A stretch of 64,000 nt of DNA. It comes from Peribacillus frigoritolerans (GTDB lineage: Bacteria > Bacillota > Bacilli > Bacillales > DSM-1321). Every line of letters starts with the position of its first letter. The stretch's first letter is position 1. The notes beneath the pieces are model-generated. The model ran no database searches. It saw only the letters and a list, made by a program, of their open reading frames with translations, and was not told the DNA's origin. Both the position numbers and the translations under genes were made by a program. The stretch covers positions 4,248,001 to 4,312,000 of the forward strand of contig NZ_CP158190.1 of assembly GCF_040250305.1 (NCBI RefSeq), read 5' to 3'. Shown here in pieces: positions 8,132-17,020 of this stretch.

Positions 8132-9590
8132 GCCACCCCTGCCTGAATTAAGGGAGGAGACATTTCGCGAGTTATTTAGTTCAAGTTCAGATATCAAGTT
8201 TGACACGATTTATATCGGAGAAACCGAAAGACCCATTCCTGTCCTTATTTTTTATTGCTCGGGTATGGCCGATATCAGCTTATTGAACGAGGGAATTTTG
8301 GAAAAGTTAAACAAGATGATGGAATTGGACGAGAGAATCGATGAAGAAGAAGCAATCAACAAGCTAAAACCCTTGATAGATCTGACGAAAGTAACCATTG
8401 ATAGCGAATTCAATAACGTCCAACAGCTGATTTTCTCTGGGTATGCCTTATTATTCATACCATCAACCCAAGCTTTATTTTCAATAAATTTGTCCAATGT
8501 TCCGAACCGGCAGCCTGAGGAGTCTTCCTTTGAGGTCTCGGTAAGGGGGCCAAGAGATGGATTTGTCGAAGATTTATCCATGAATACAGCTTTAATCAGA
8601 AAGCGGCTAAAAACCAAATCGCTTGCCTATGAAGACTTTATCGTTGGCAGGCGCAGTCAAACGAAAGTCGCACTAATGTACATGGATGACATCATCAATA
8701 AAGAACTTGTTAAAAATGTAAGGTCGAAAATCAACTCCCTTGATATTGATATTTTGGTGAGCAGCCAACAATTGGAGGAATTGATCACTAACAGTAAATA
8801 TAGTATATTTCCACTCACTCATTATACGAGTCGCCCTGATTTTGTAGTCGAAGCACTCAATCAAGGAAGATTCATTCTAATCGTGGACGGCATGCCAACG
8901 ATAATCGTGGCCCCTTCTACCTTACTATTGCAAATAAAAACCGCAGAAGATTCGAATCTTCCTTTTCTATTTGTAAGCCTTGAGCGACTTCTTCGCTTTA
9001 TGGGGCTTGGCATTACCGTTTTATTGCCGGGGTTTTGGATATCCATTTCCGCTTTCAATATTGAACAGGTGCCGTTCCCGTTACTAGCCACGATTACCCT
9101 TTCAAGGCTGGGACTTCCCTTATCTGCCACGATGGAATTCATACTCATGCTCATTTTATTTGAATTATTCCGTGAATCCGGAGTCAGGTTACCTAAAGCG
9201 GTTGGGCAGACAGTTGCCGTTGTAGGAGGACTAATTGTCGGTGATGCGGCGATAAGGGCAGGACTGACCTCACAAACCATGCTTGTGGTCACTGCCGTAA
9301 CCTCTGTTGCATCTTATACACTTGTAAACCAGTCTTTAACAGGTGCCGTTACCGTTCTGCGAATGTTTGTGCTGTTACTAAGCTGTATTTATGGAATCTA
9401 CGGCTTGATAATCGGTTTCCTTTCCATTATCACTTTACTATCCAGGCTTGATTCATTCGGGGTTTCATATATTGGCGGAATGAACCCGCTTAGGTTCACA
9501 AAAATACTGGATTCATTCATAAAGAGGCCATGGAATTCCATTAGTAAGCGATCTTTGGCAGCTGATGATAAGACGAGAAAGGGGCAGTAA
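8106..9590 (+). CDS. Spore germination protein, GerAA/GerKA type
   Basis: 494 residues. A soluble N-terminal region of about 290 residues carries the GerA hallmark VRGPRDGFVEDLSMNTALIR (about residue 146) and THYTSRPDFVVEAL, followed by four to five membrane helices with PKAVGQTVAVVGGLIVGDAA. The A subunit oligomerises into the ion channel of the germinant receptor. ATG at 8106 has GAAGGAGGGG upstream. At 494 residues it lacks the long acidic N-terminus and C-terminal tail seen in the 545-residue paralogue at 26983. It overlaps the permease gene before it and is followed 3 bp later by the lipoprotein gene. Confidence 0.92.
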   Translation: MRMKRSKNEPPLPELREETFRELFSSSSDIKFDTIYIGETERPIPVLIFYCSGMADISLLNEGILEKLNKMMELDERIDEEEAINKLKPLIDLTKVTIDSEFNNVQQLIFSGYALLFIPSTQALFSINLSNVPNRQPEESSFEVSVRGPRDGFVEDLSMNTALIRKRLKTKSLAYEDFIVGRRSQTKVALMYMDDIINKELVKNVRSKINSLDIDILVSSQQLEELITNSKYSIFPLTHYTSRPDFVVEALNQGRFILIVDGMPTIIVAPSTLLLQIKTAEDSNLPFLFVSLERLLRFMGLGITVLLPGFWISISAFNIEQVPFPLLATITLSRLGLPLSATMEFILMLILFELFRESGVRLPKAVGQTVAVVGGLIVGDAAIRAGLTSQTMLVVTAVTSVASYTLVNQSLTGAVTVLRMFVLLLSCIYGIYGLIIGFLSIITLLSRLDSFGVSYIGGMNPLRFTKILDSFIKRPWNSISKRSLAADDKTRKGQ

Positions 9591-9593
9591 GGC

Positions 9594-10739
9594 ATGTTCC
9601 GCATCTGTAAAATTTGGTTGACCCTACATTTAATCCTATTACTTTCAGGCTGTTGGGATGAAAAAACGATCCAGGACTTTCATTATATAACGGCCATCGG
9701 GATAGACTTCAAAGATGGGGAATACATTGTTTATACGCAACTTGTAGACTTCGCTGCGGTAGCTAAAACGGAGGCAAAGCCGACGCAAGCACCTCCAGTA
9801 TACGTAGGGAAACAAAAAGGACGGTCCATTTCGATCGCCATTAATAAACTAATGCGCAATACTCAACAGTCTCTCTATATAGGACATGTATCCACATTTG
9901 TAATCAGTGAAAATGTTTTGAATCGGCAAAGCGCAGAAATAGTGGATTATATATACAGAAACCAATTACTCAGATACTCAGCCAATATCTTTGCCACAAA
10001 AAGTTCCATGGAACAGCTTTTCTCCATTAACGGTTTTTTTAATTTGTCACCTTTATACACGACTTTATATTTTCCGGATGATGTATACCGGATTAGATCA
10101 TTCATCCAACCCATTACGGTCCAAAGGTATTATTCTATCCAGCGGGAAAAAGCATATACAACCATTTTACCCTCCATTTCCTGGAACGATAAAGTTTGGA
10201 AGGAAAAAGATAAAAATCGAAAAAGCCTCTATATGGATGGTGCATTTGTCATTTACTATAAAGTGACCCAGCCCTGGTTCTCTGAAAAGGAACTGAGCGG
10301 TGTACGCTGGCTCACTAAAAGGACCAACAAAACTCCAGTGAACATTACAATGAATAAGCAAGACATCTATGCCTCATTCTCCCATCCGGATCATAAAGTA
10401 AAACCTGTTCTCAAGGATGGAAAGTACAAATTCGATATTGAAATTGACGTATCCGGCAAAATACTGGGGCTTGATACCCAAATCGATATCGAGAAAATAA
10501 AACGCAAATTCGAAAGCCAAATAAAAAAAGAAATCCAAACAACGTTTAATACAGGGCTCCAAAAGAACGCAGACCCTTTAAACTTTGGCAAAATCCTTTA
10601 TATCAAAGAAACAAAATACTGGCAAAAGAATCATATAAAAGAGCCTAAGGATTATTTAGATAAGGATTCAATACATGATATAAACGTAAAGGTACATATC
10701 CTTAACACAGGCGGATTAGAAGCTAAACCACTGCGGTAA
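9594..10739 (+). CDS. Spore germination lipoprotein, GerAC/GerKC type
   Basis: 381 residues. It has a lipoprotein signal (HLILLLSGC, cysteine about residue 20) followed by the family opening CWDEKTIQDFHYITAIGIDF. The middle holds IGHVSTFVISENVL and the C-terminal region has YKFDIEIDVSGKILG and the long helix that ends the fold. GerC lipoproteins sit on the outer face of the inner spore membrane and are needed for receptor assembly. Start ATG at 9594 lies 3 bp after the A gene with a GGGGCAGTAAGG region upstream. The operon ends at the terminator at 11006-11045, after a repeat array. Confidence 0.9.
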   Translation: MFRICKIWLTLHLILLLSGCWDEKTIQDFHYITAIGIDFKDGEYIVYTQLVDFAAVAKTEAKPTQAPPVYVGKQKGRSISIAINKLMRNTQQSLYIGHVSTFVISENVLNRQSAEIVDYIYRNQLLRYSANIFATKSSMEQLFSINGFFNLSPLYTTLYFPDDVYRIRSFIQPITVQRYYSIQREKAYTTILPSISWNDKVWKEKDKNRKSLYMDGAFVIYYKVTQPWFSEKELSGVRWLTKRTNKTPVNITMNKQDIYASFSHPDHKVKPVLKDGKYKFDIEIDVSGKILGLDTQIDIEKIKRKFESQIKKEIQTTFNTGLQKNADPLNFGKILYIKETKYWQKNHIKEPKDYLDKDSIHDINVKVHILNTGGLEAKPLR

Positions 10740-10786
10740 TGAAGGTTTGGCTTGTGATTTTAAGGGCCAATTCCTGTAATGCATCA

Positions 10787-10964
10787 TTCACGAGTAAATC
10801 GGCTAAACTCACGAGTAATTTGCCCAAACTCACGAGTATTTGCTCTAAACTCACGAGTATTTTGCCCAAACTCACGAGTATTTGCTCTAAACTCACGAGT
10901 ATTTTGCCCAAACTTACGAGTATTTGCTCTAAACTCACGAGTAACGCTTATATCTCGTGAGTTT
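10787..10964 (+). repeat. 21-bp tandem array R1a (CTCACGAGTATTTGC type)
   Basis: Eight consecutive 21-bp units starting at 10787, 10808, 10829 and so on. Two versions alternate: CTCACGAGTATTTGCTCTAA and CTCACGAGTATTTTGCCCAA. The last unit forms a perfect 11-bp inverted repeat (AAACTCACGAG at 10931-10941 with CTCGTGAGTTT at 10954-10964). Because 21 is a multiple of three, long false reading frames appear on both strands. A second array of the same family is at 50099. Confidence 0.92.
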
Positions 10965-11005
10965 AACTGATCAACTTGGGTTTAAAAGCCCTCTACATGA
11001 TGAAA

Positions 11006-11045
11006 AAAATCAGGATGGTGGCTTTTTGAGCTCCATCCTGATTTT
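11006..11045 (+). terminator. Terminator of the B-A-C germination operon
   Basis: AAAATCAGGATGG / CCATCCTGATTTT stem with an inner GGCTTTTTGAGC loop, about 270 bp after the last ger stop codon and after the repeat array. Confidence 0.7.
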
Positions 11046-11128
11046 CGGCCGGAAAATGAGTTCCAGAATTTGTCGAAAAGCATAATTAAATGGTAAATTT
11101 AGAGTATTCTAAAATTGGAGGTCCATTT

Positions 11129-11566
11129 ATGAGCATACAAAAGGCTACATTACATGAGCTGGAATCACTGACGGAACTTTTTGATTTATACAGAGTGTTT
11201 TATGAGCAAACCTCTGATCCTGGTCGTGCAAGCGAGTTTTTAAGAGAAAGGCTGACAAAAGGGGAGTCTGTGGTTTTTATGGCCTTTGATGAAGGAAATC
11301 CAATTGGTTTTGTACAATTATATCCTTCTTTTTCATCTGTCAGTATGATGCGGTCATGGGTATTGAATGATTTATTCGTGAGGGAGTCCGCCCGCAAAAA
11401 GGGATTTGGCGAGGAGTTATTGAACGCGGCCATCACTTTTGCACGGGAAACAGGTGCCAAAGGGGTTTCACTGGAGACAGGTAAGGATAATGTTAAAGCA
11501 CAGAAGCTTTATGAAAAAATTGGTTTCGTCCGTGAATCGAATCATTTTTATTATTTCACCATTTAA
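11129..11566 (+). CDS. GNAT family N-acetyltransferase
   Basis: 145 residues. The N-terminal helix pair ATLHELESLTELFDLYRVFY is followed by VFMAFDEGNPIGFVQLYPSFSSV and the acetyl-CoA binding segment LNDLFVRESARKKGFGEELL, then ALETGKDN-like SLETGKDNVKAQKLYEKIGF. The pattern resembles small-molecule or amino acid acetyltransferases of Bacillus. ATG at 11129 has TTGGAGGT 7 bases upstream. It stands alone between the germination operon and abrB and points toward the abrB gene. Confidence 0.85.
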   Translation: MSIQKATLHELESLTELFDLYRVFYEQTSDPGRASEFLRERLTKGESVVFMAFDEGNPIGFVQLYPSFSSVSMMRSWVLNDLFVRESARKKGFGEELLNAAITFARETGAKGVSLETGKDNVKAQKLYEKIGFVRESNHFYYFTI

Positions 11567-11573
11567 TATAAAA

Positions 11574-11600
11574 AAGTGTAGGGAAAACCTCCCTACACTT
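11574..11600 (-). terminator. Terminator of abrB, possibly shared
   Basis: AAGTGTAGGGA / TCCCTACACTT with a 5-base loop; T-rich on the minus strand, 26 bp after the abrB stop. It lies 8 bp after the convergent acetyltransferase stop and may serve both. Confidence 0.85.
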
Positions 11601-11625
11601 GGATGCTATTTATCTAGCATATTAA

Positions 11626-11910
11626 TTATTTAGCAGTTTCCATGCTGGCTTGAATTTCTTTAATTAGAAGTTCGGCACCTTCAGGGCTAAGTATTAATTT
11701 ACCGTCAACAAGTTTCATATTGTCATCGGAAACTTCACCTGTAACCTGACAAGTCATATTTGGTTTATATTTTTGAAGGATGATGCGCTCTTGTTCTACA
11801 TAAATCTCCAGAGCGTCTTTCTCATTAATTCCTAATGTTCGACGTAGTTCAATTGGAATGACTACCCGTCCTAATTCGTCAACTTTACGTACAATACCTG
11901 TAGATTTCAT
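11626..11910 (-). CDS. abrB: Transition-state regulator AbrB
   Basis: 94 residues. The first 53 residues (MKSTGIVRKVDELGRVVIPI, then ELRRTLGINEKDALEIYV) are the swapped-hairpin AbrB DNA-binding domain, almost identical to B. subtilis AbrB, including the arginines R8, R15, R23 and R24. The C-terminal half (MTCQVTGEVSDDN, SPEGAELLIKEIQ) is the AbrB-type tetramerisation domain. AbrB represses post-exponential genes until Spo0A~P shuts off abrB. Two exact Spo0A boxes lie 46-62 bp upstream of the start, matching the B. subtilis arrangement. Single-gene transcript ending at 11574. Confidence 0.97.
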   Translation of the reverse strand: MKSTGIVRKVDELGRVVIPIELRRTLGINEKDALEIYVEQERIILQKYKPNMTCQVTGEVSDDNMKLVDGKLILSPEGAELLIKEIQASMETAK

Positions 11911-11955
11911 TTAATTTACCCCACTAACTTTCTTGCGAATGTTGCATCTATATAT

Positions 11956-11972
11956 TTCGTCACCATTCGACA
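11956..11972 (-). promoter_or_regulatory. Tandem Spo0A boxes of abrB
   Basis: On the minus strand TGTCGAA (11966-11972) and TGACGAA (11956-11962) are spaced 10 bp apart. Both fit TGNCGAA exactly and match the paired sites through which Spo0A~P represses abrB in B. subtilis. Confidence 0.88.
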
Positions 11973-12400
11973 TTATTTGCACTTCTATAAAGATACCACT
12001 ACCTACCATATTCGTCAATTCTCGTATCTTCGTATATTATCTGCATCTATATGATTTTTATATAAATTATTAGTAATCCCTTCAAAACAAGCGTCATAAC
12101 AACGTTTTTCGCTTGCAAAGTTGGTACATTTTGTTAATTAAAACATTAAAATGGAAACATCTTCATTTAATTCCAACAAGCATTCTTTCATTCCATGTCG
12201 AATCATAAGAGAATGAATTTCGCTAGCCTAAAAGAATCCTGTTGATTTTCTTTTGCTTTTGAAGGACAATTTAAATTGATCGCTTATAATATTGCGAAAA
12301 TTGACACAGTAGATATTTCTGATAAATCTTCCAGAAAGCCGAAACGATTGCCATCCTTCCAGAGTCTTACTGACTCATAAAACAGATTGAGGTGAGTCAA
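11973..12400. other. abrB / DMT-exporter intergenic region
   Basis: AT-rich, no gene seen. It holds the abrB promoter region, a further exact TGTCGAA Spo0A-type heptamer on the plus strand (12196-12202), and a TTGACA at 12301-12306 that may be the -35 of the exporter gene, with only a weak -10 (about 12323). Confidence 0.5.
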
Positions 12401-13372
12401 TTGCGTCCGATTATATTAGGTATTTGTTCTGCTTTCTTTTTTGCATTTACGTTTGTTTTGAATCAGGCCATGGAGTTGTCTGGCGGCAGTTGGATATGGA
12501 GTGCTTCGCTGCGTTATTTCTTTATGGTGCCTTTTCTGTTTTGTATCGTATTAAGCAGAAAAAATCTGCGTCCCCTTTTACGAGTGATGAGAGAAAAACC
12601 AGGTCCTTGGCTGCTTTGGAGTTTTGTCGGTTTTGGGTTATTTTATGCTCCTTTATGCTTTGCATCCGCCTACTCACCTGGATGGCTAATCGCCGGCACT
12701 TGGCAAATCACGATCATTTCGGGTGCGCTGCTTGCGCCGCTGTTTTTTGAAAATGTCCAAACGAAAGATGGGCTCGAAAGGCAAAGAGGAAAGATTTCTG
12801 TGAAAGGTCTCCTCATGTCCATGATCATCCTGCTAGGAATCATCCTGATGCAGCTGGAACATACCAAGCACATTTCAATGGCCGATCTTTGGTTGGGAGT
12901 GATACCAATCGTCATCGCCTCGTTTGCATATCCATTGGGAAATCGCAAAATGATGGAAGTATCCGAAGGACGTTTGGATGCTTACCAGCGTGTATTGGGA
13001 ATGACTTTGGCGAGTCTGCCATTCTGGTTCCTGCTTTCATTGTACGGTTTCTTTACAGTAGGGGCGCCGACGAAGATGCAGAGTTTCCAATCCCTTTTGG
13101 TCGCACTATTTTCAGGTGTCATTGCCACGGTCCTTTTTTTCAAAGCGACCGATTTGGTAAGTGGAAATATGCAGAAATTAGCTTCAGTCGAAGCTACACA
13201 ATCGATGGAGGTCCTTTTTGCCCTAGCTGGCGAATTGCTATTCCTATCTTTACCTATCCCTTCTCCGTTATCGTGGTTCGGTATCTTTATCGTCATCATG
13301 GGAATGATCCTGCATAGCTATGTATCACATAAAAAAGAAGGTTCATCCCGGAAACGGACAGTGAGTGCCTAA
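12401..13372 (+). CDS. EamA/DMT-type multidrug resistance efflux transporter
   Basis: 323 residues with ten predicted membrane helices, of the drug/metabolite transporter superfamily (multidrug resistance efflux transporter subgroup). Clear features: LGICSAFFFAFTFVLNQAMELSGGSW at the start, SPGWLIAGTWQITIISGALLAPLFF in the first half and KLASVEATQSMEVLFALAGELLFL in the second, the duplicated EamA helix pairs. Substrate unknown. TTG at 12401 has GAGGTGA 5 bases upstream; a GTG at 12392 lies inside that site. Single gene with a strong shared terminator. Confidence 0.8.
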   Translation: MRPIILGICSAFFFAFTFVLNQAMELSGGSWIWSASLRYFFMVPFLFCIVLSRKNLRPLLRVMREKPGPWLLWSFVGFGLFYAPLCFASAYSPGWLIAGTWQITIISGALLAPLFFENVQTKDGLERQRGKISVKGLLMSMIILLGIILMQLEHTKHISMADLWLGVIPIVIASFAYPLGNRKMMEVSEGRLDAYQRVLGMTLASLPFWFLLSLYGFFTVGAPTKMQSFQSLLVALFSGVIATVLFFKATDLVSGNMQKLASVEATQSMEVLFALAGELLFLSLPIPSPLSWFGIFIVIMGMILHSYVSHKKEGSSRKRTVSA

Positions 13373-13383
13373 ATAGCAAGTCA

Positions 13384-13416
13384 AAAAAGCCCCGGATAAA
13401 TATTTCGGGGCTTTTT
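13384..13416. terminator. Bidirectional terminator
   Basis: AAAAAGCCCCG / CGGGGCTTTTT stem; serves the convergent DMT exporter and histidine kinase genes. Confidence 0.92.
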
Positions 13417-13437
13417 CGACCTGAAAACAGAAACTGA

Positions 13438-14340
13438 CTACGTTCTTTTTTTCCATTGACAGGTCATGATAAATTGATGATTTTTTAAAGTGGCAAAAAG
13501 CTCACCATCCATTTTTATCATTAAACTTTGCGCAATGGATAACCCTAGTCCCGTTCCTTTTTTATTTCTTGCTGTATCTCCTGTATAAAACCTATCAAAG
13601 ATTCTCTCAACATCTTGTTCTGTCATTACATCTGTTTTATTACGAATAGTAAAGACAATGGAGGATGATTCTTCCTTTAATGATAACTCTACCGCACCAC
13701 TTGCATGCTTAAGAACATTACTCACTAAATTTTCAACAACTCTTTTTACTGCCGATGGATCTCCATATAACATGATCTCTTCATCTGGCATGTCGATATC
13801 CACATGTAACCGTAGCTCATGAAATGCATCATAATAGTTCATGAGCACTTCCCAAATACTCTGATTGAGCTGGAATGTTTGAAACTGCAGCTCATAGTCC
13901 ATGGATTCCACAATAGATAATTCAAAAAATTCATTGAGCAAATCTTGTAATCTTTTCGTTCGCCTTTTGACAATTCCAATATACTCTGCTCGTTCTTCTA
14001 AAGTTAAGTGCTTATCTTCCAACAGCTGGATATAACCTAAAATGGAAGTTAGTGGCGTTCGCAGATCATGCGACATATTGGCAATTGCCTGCTTCAATGT
14101 CTCTTCCGTTCGCTTTTGTTCCACCTTCATCTCCATCATGGAATCAAAATAGCCATTGATTTCGACTGCCAGTTTTTCGATATCCCGATCAAAATATTTA
14201 ATATCCAATTTCTTTTCTGTATATCGATAACGATAAGCTTGGAGCTGTTTCGTCATTCTTTTCATTTCTCGCTTCATGAAAAAAAATCGGAAGAGAAAAA
14301 CGATCGCTATGAACATACATAGTACTGTTAAATGAATCAT
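13438..14340 (-). CDS. Sensor histidine kinase of an ABC-linked two-component system
   Basis: 300 residues with a single N-terminal membrane helix (residues 3-22) and almost no extracellular part. A short linker leads to the dimerisation box NMSHDLRTPLTSI (phospho-accepting H91), then N box ENLVSNVLKHA, G1 EQDVERIFDRFYTGD and G2 KKGTGLGLSIA. With no sensor domain it probably reads a signal from the membrane or from the ABC transporter encoded with it, as in bacitracin and lantibiotic resistance modules. It is last in an operon with the response regulator, ATPase and permease. Confidence 0.9.
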   Translation of the reverse strand: MIHLTVLCMFIAIVFLFRFFFMKREMKRMTKQLQAYRYRYTEKKLDIKYFDRDIEKLAVEINGYFDSMMEMKVEQKRTEETLKQAIANMSHDLRTPLTSILGYIQLLEDKHLTLEERAEYIGIVKRRTKRLQDLLNEFFELSIVESMDYELQFQTFQLNQSIWEVLMNYYDAFHELRLHVDIDMPDEEIMLYGDPSAVKRVVENLVSNVLKHASGAVELSLKEESSSIVFTIRNKTDVMTEQDVERIFDRFYTGDTARNKKGTGLGLSIAQSLMIKMDGELFATLKNHQFIMTCQWKKRT

Positions 14341-14358
14341 TTGCCTCCCCCTTTTTTC

Positions 14359-15117
14359 TTACTTGATTTCTTTGCGGGAAAATACAATGCAGCATCCTAT
14401 TGCACATACGGCAAAAGTTAAAATTGGAACAATAATCATCGTAAATAACTCTGTTTGTTCAAGTATGGCCGCAGGAATATCTTTTATTAATTTAATGATG
14501 CTATGATCATATATCGTTTGAATTATGGGGGAGTTTTTCGAAAATATAGAAAATGCAACCTCCAATCCGAAAGTGAACACAAATAAAAACGAAATGGTCT
14601 TTCCACTATCTGTAAAGATGAGTCCTATGAGTGTCATAAAAGAAGCAAATGCCGCCCCATACAAAGCAAGTAACCCTAACATTGGAACAATACTTTCCAC
14701 TACGGACATATTAGGGAATAAATGCGACCCTGATCCAAAAAATACAGTGGACACTATCCATAGGACAAGTGGGAATAAGATAGAAATGATGATTGCACCG
14801 ATCGTGAAGACTGACAGTTTTGCAAGAACGATTTCGATTCGTTTATTTCCACCGGATATCAAATTTTTCATCACACCTGTTGAATAATCACTTGAAATAA
14901 AAAATCCAGCCAAAATACACGGGGCATATTTTATTACAAGTTCATTCTGATTAACAAACGCTATCACAACGTCTATTCCTTTCATCTCTCCACTAGTTCC
15001 CCTAATTAGCATCTCACTGGGAGCAAGAATTCCTATTAATATAATGGTTAATGCAATAGCCCAGAAGGAGCGATCATGTTTTAGCTTATACAATTCCGCT
15101 TTTATAAGATTATTCAT
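14359..15117 (-). CDS. ABC-2 type transporter permease
   Basis: 252 residues, six membrane helices: MNNLIKAELYKLKHDRSFWA is the typical opening of BcrB/lantibiotic-immunity type permeases, followed by a long extracellular loop with RGTSGEMKGIDVV and five helices. It would pair with the ATPase encoded just before it, whose gene it overlaps by 8 bp (ATG lies inside the ATPase stop region), so translation is coupled. The start at 15117 is preceded by GGGGGCGG. The likely task is removal of, or immunity to, a membrane-active peptide, which is inference. Confidence 0.85.
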   Translation of the reverse strand: MNNLIKAELYKLKHDRSFWAIALTIILIGILAPSEMLIRGTSGEMKGIDVVIAFVNQNELVIKYAPCILAGFFISSDYSTGVMKNLISGGNKRIEIVLAKLSVFTIGAIIISILFPLVLWIVSTVFFGSGSHLFPNMSVVESIVPMLGLLALYGAAFASFMTLIGLIFTDSGKTISFLFVFTFGLEVAFSIFSKNSPIIQTIYDHSIIKLIKDIPAAILEQTELFTMIIVPILTFAVCAIGCCIVFSRKEIK

Positions 15118-16033
15118 GGTTGCCGCCCCCAATAAGCTTTGTAAAGTATTCTTCTAAATCTTCACCCATTGGCATAAACTGCTCAATCACTGCCCCATTC
15201 GCTGCTAATGTTGTAGAAACAAGGCCTGGTTCACCTACAAACTTATATAATTTGATGATTCCATCAGGCATTACTTCAAATTCTTTCGTACCTAATTCTT
15301 CTTCCAGCACTGCAACTCCCTGATGTGGCTTGTCTACTTTTATGTGTAAATAATGCTGACATTTTTCATGTAAATCTTTCGCTGTTAACTCCTCTAATAA
15401 TTTCCCATCGTGAATGATCCCATAATGAGTTGCCAATAAATTTAATTCGCTTAAGATATGACTGGAAATAAGAATGGTAATTCCTTTCTCACGGTTTAAC
15501 TTTAAAAGCAACTCACGGATTTCGATTACTCCCATTGGATCCAATCCGTTTATTGGTTCATCCAAAATAAGAAATTCAGGCTCTGACAACAACGCCATCG
15601 CCAGTCCTAATCTTTGTTTCATACCTAATGAAAAATTTCTCGTTTTTTTCTTTCCTGTATGTTGCAGTCCTACAAGTGCTAACGTCTTTTCAATGCATTC
15701 TTTTCCGGGAATGCCTCTTTGCACTCGATGGACTTCAAGGTTTTGCTTAGCAGTCATATGCGGAAATAAAGCTGGCCCTTCAATAATAGTTCCGACTCTT
15801 TTTCTTGCCTCAATCAATTTTTTTGGATCGATTTCCCCAAACAGTTCGATGCTTCCCTCACTTGCAAAGGCTAATCCTGCCACAAGTTTGATAAAGGTTG
15901 ACTTCCCTGCTCCATTTTGACCAATGAAGCCATAAATGGCACCTTTTTTGATAGAAAGATTCACGTTATTTAATGCAGTTGTATGTTTATATTTTTTTGA
16001 TAAACCGGATGTCCTTAATATATATTCACTCAT
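15110..16033 (-). CDS. ABC transporter ATP-binding protein (BcrA type)
   Basis: 307 residues. Walker A GQNGAGKST (about residues 38-46), Q-loop region GTIIEGPALFPHMTA, signature FSLGMKQRLGLA, Walker B FLILDEPINGLDP and switch histidine in ISSHILSE. The EGPALFPHMT Q-loop and the 80-residue C-terminal extension are typical of the BcrA/lantibiotic F subfamily. It powers the ABC-2 permease encoded next. ATG at 16033 has AAGGGAGGG 5 bases upstream. A tandem 11-bp repeat lies directly upstream (16092-16113). Confidence 0.9.
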   Translation of the reverse strand: MSEYILRTSGLSKKYKHTTALNNVNLSIKKGAIYGFIGQNGAGKSTFIKLVAGLAFASEGSIELFGEIDPKKLIEARKRVGTIIEGPALFPHMTAKQNLEVHRVQRGIPGKECIEKTLALVGLQHTGKKKTRNFSLGMKQRLGLAMALLSEPEFLILDEPINGLDPMGVIEIRELLLKLNREKGITILISSHILSELNLLATHYGIIHDGKLLEELTAKDLHEKCQHYLHIKVDKPHQGVAVLEEELGTKEFEVMPDGIIKLYKFVGEPGLVSTTLAANGAVIEQFMPMGEDLEEYFTKLIGGGNHE

Positions 16034-16091
16034 TTTTTCCCTCCCTTATCTGTGATTCATCATAAAATGAAAATCATAAGGGATCATAAAG

Positions 16092-16113
16092 AAAACCTTA
16101 AGAAAACCTTAAG
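16092..16113 (-). promoter_or_regulatory. Tandem 11-bp direct repeat, candidate response-regulator site
   Basis: AAAACCTTAAG occurs twice back to back, ending exactly at the regulator stop codon and about 60 bp upstream of the ATPase start. OmpR-type regulators bind direct repeats of about this period, so an internal self-controlled promoter is plausible. Confidence 0.45.
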
Positions 16114-16803
16114 TTATTTTAAGCGATATCCCATACCCCAAATGGTTTCAATATACTCTTCATTCGGGTTCGCTTTAGCCAATTTACTTCTCAGATTACT
16201 CATATGGACGTTTACAGTGTTCTCATCCCTTAAATAATCATCTCCCCAAACCGCTTCAAACACATTGGCTTTTGAAAATATTTTTTGAGGATAGGAAATA
16301 AGTAATTCTAAAATGGCGTACTCTCTTGCCGTTAGTATTACCTTCATGCCATTTACGATAACTATTTTCGTATCAGTATCCACTGCAATGTCTTTATATG
16401 TAAGCTGGTTCTTTCCCTCCATTCTTTTCATGGTTGAAGATCTTCTTAAATGAGCATCAATTCTTGCCAAAACTTCTTCAATATCAAATGGCTTCGTAAT
16501 AAAATCATCTGCCCCCGCACGCAAACTATTTATCTTCGTTTGCTGTTCTCCTTTTGCAGAAATAATCAAAACAGGGACATGATGATTCTCTCTAATATTC
16601 CGAAGAACTTCCTCCCCGTCCATTCCTGGAAGCATTAAATCCAACAACACCATATCCCATTTCTTTTTTTCTATATATAATATTGCTTCCGTCCCTGAAA
16701 AAGCCGGCTGAGGGATATAGCCACTTTTTTTCATCATATTACAAAGCAACCCACTAATATCATTATCATCTTCAACAATTAAAATATGTACCTGTTTCTC
16801 CAT
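16114..16803 (-). CDS. OmpR-family response regulator
   Basis: 229 residues. The receiver domain (1-120) has the acidic pocket E11-D12-D13, phospho-acceptor D55 in MVLLDLMLPG, and K105-region FITKPFD. The C-terminal winged helix (130-229) contains LTAREYAILELLISYPQKIFSK and NTVNVHMSNLRSKL, the OmpR/PhoB pattern. ATG at 16803 follows GAGGGTGG with 5 bases; a GTG at 16824 lies before that site. First gene of the operon with the ABC transporter and kinase. Confidence 0.92.
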   Translation of the reverse strand: MEKQVHILIVEDDNDISGLLCNMMKKSGYIPQPAFSGTEAILYIEKKKWDMVLLDLMLPGMDGEEVLRNIRENHHVPVLIISAKGEQQTKINSLRAGADDFITKPFDIEEVLARIDAHLRRSSTMKRMEGKNQLTYKDIAVDTDTKIVIVNGMKVILTAREYAILELLISYPQKIFSKANVFEAVWGDDYLRDENTVNVHMSNLRSKLAKANPNEEYIETIWGMGYRLK

Positions 16804-16930
16804 AAGAGCCACCCTCTTTTCCACTGCAATCCATTTCTTATACTAGCATTCTTTGTTAAGGTCCCTTTCATTATATCGATGTTTGTTACCTGACAAAACA
16901 TAAACTGGATTCGCTTGTTTTAAAAAAACA

Positions 16931-17020
16931 GTCCAGTTAAATGATCGGAACTTAGAGCACTCGCTTTCCGCCGACTCGGCTAGCCAGTTTTTTGGCAGGA
17001 GTGACGCATATTTCTTTAAG
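16931..17020 (-). repeat. Dispersed element B, copy 3 (inverted, internally deleted)
   Basis: Read on the minus strand it matches element B (AAGAAATATGCGTCACTCCT, then AACTGGCTAGCC, TCGGCGGAAAGCGAG) but lacks about 45 bp in the middle that copies 1 and 2 have. It fills most of the gap between the tyrosinase and response regulator genes. A CGCAGTG/CACTGCG hairpin at about 17067-17085 follows the tyrosinase stop and may end its transcript. Confidence 0.75.

Noticed and set aside
10723..10938. Minus-strand reading frame with leucine-rich heptads (LVSLEQI/LVSLGKI) and similar plus-strand frames
   Set aside because: The frame is open only because the 21-bp repeat is a multiple of three. There is no ribosome binding site and the same holds on the other strand and in the 50.1 kb array.
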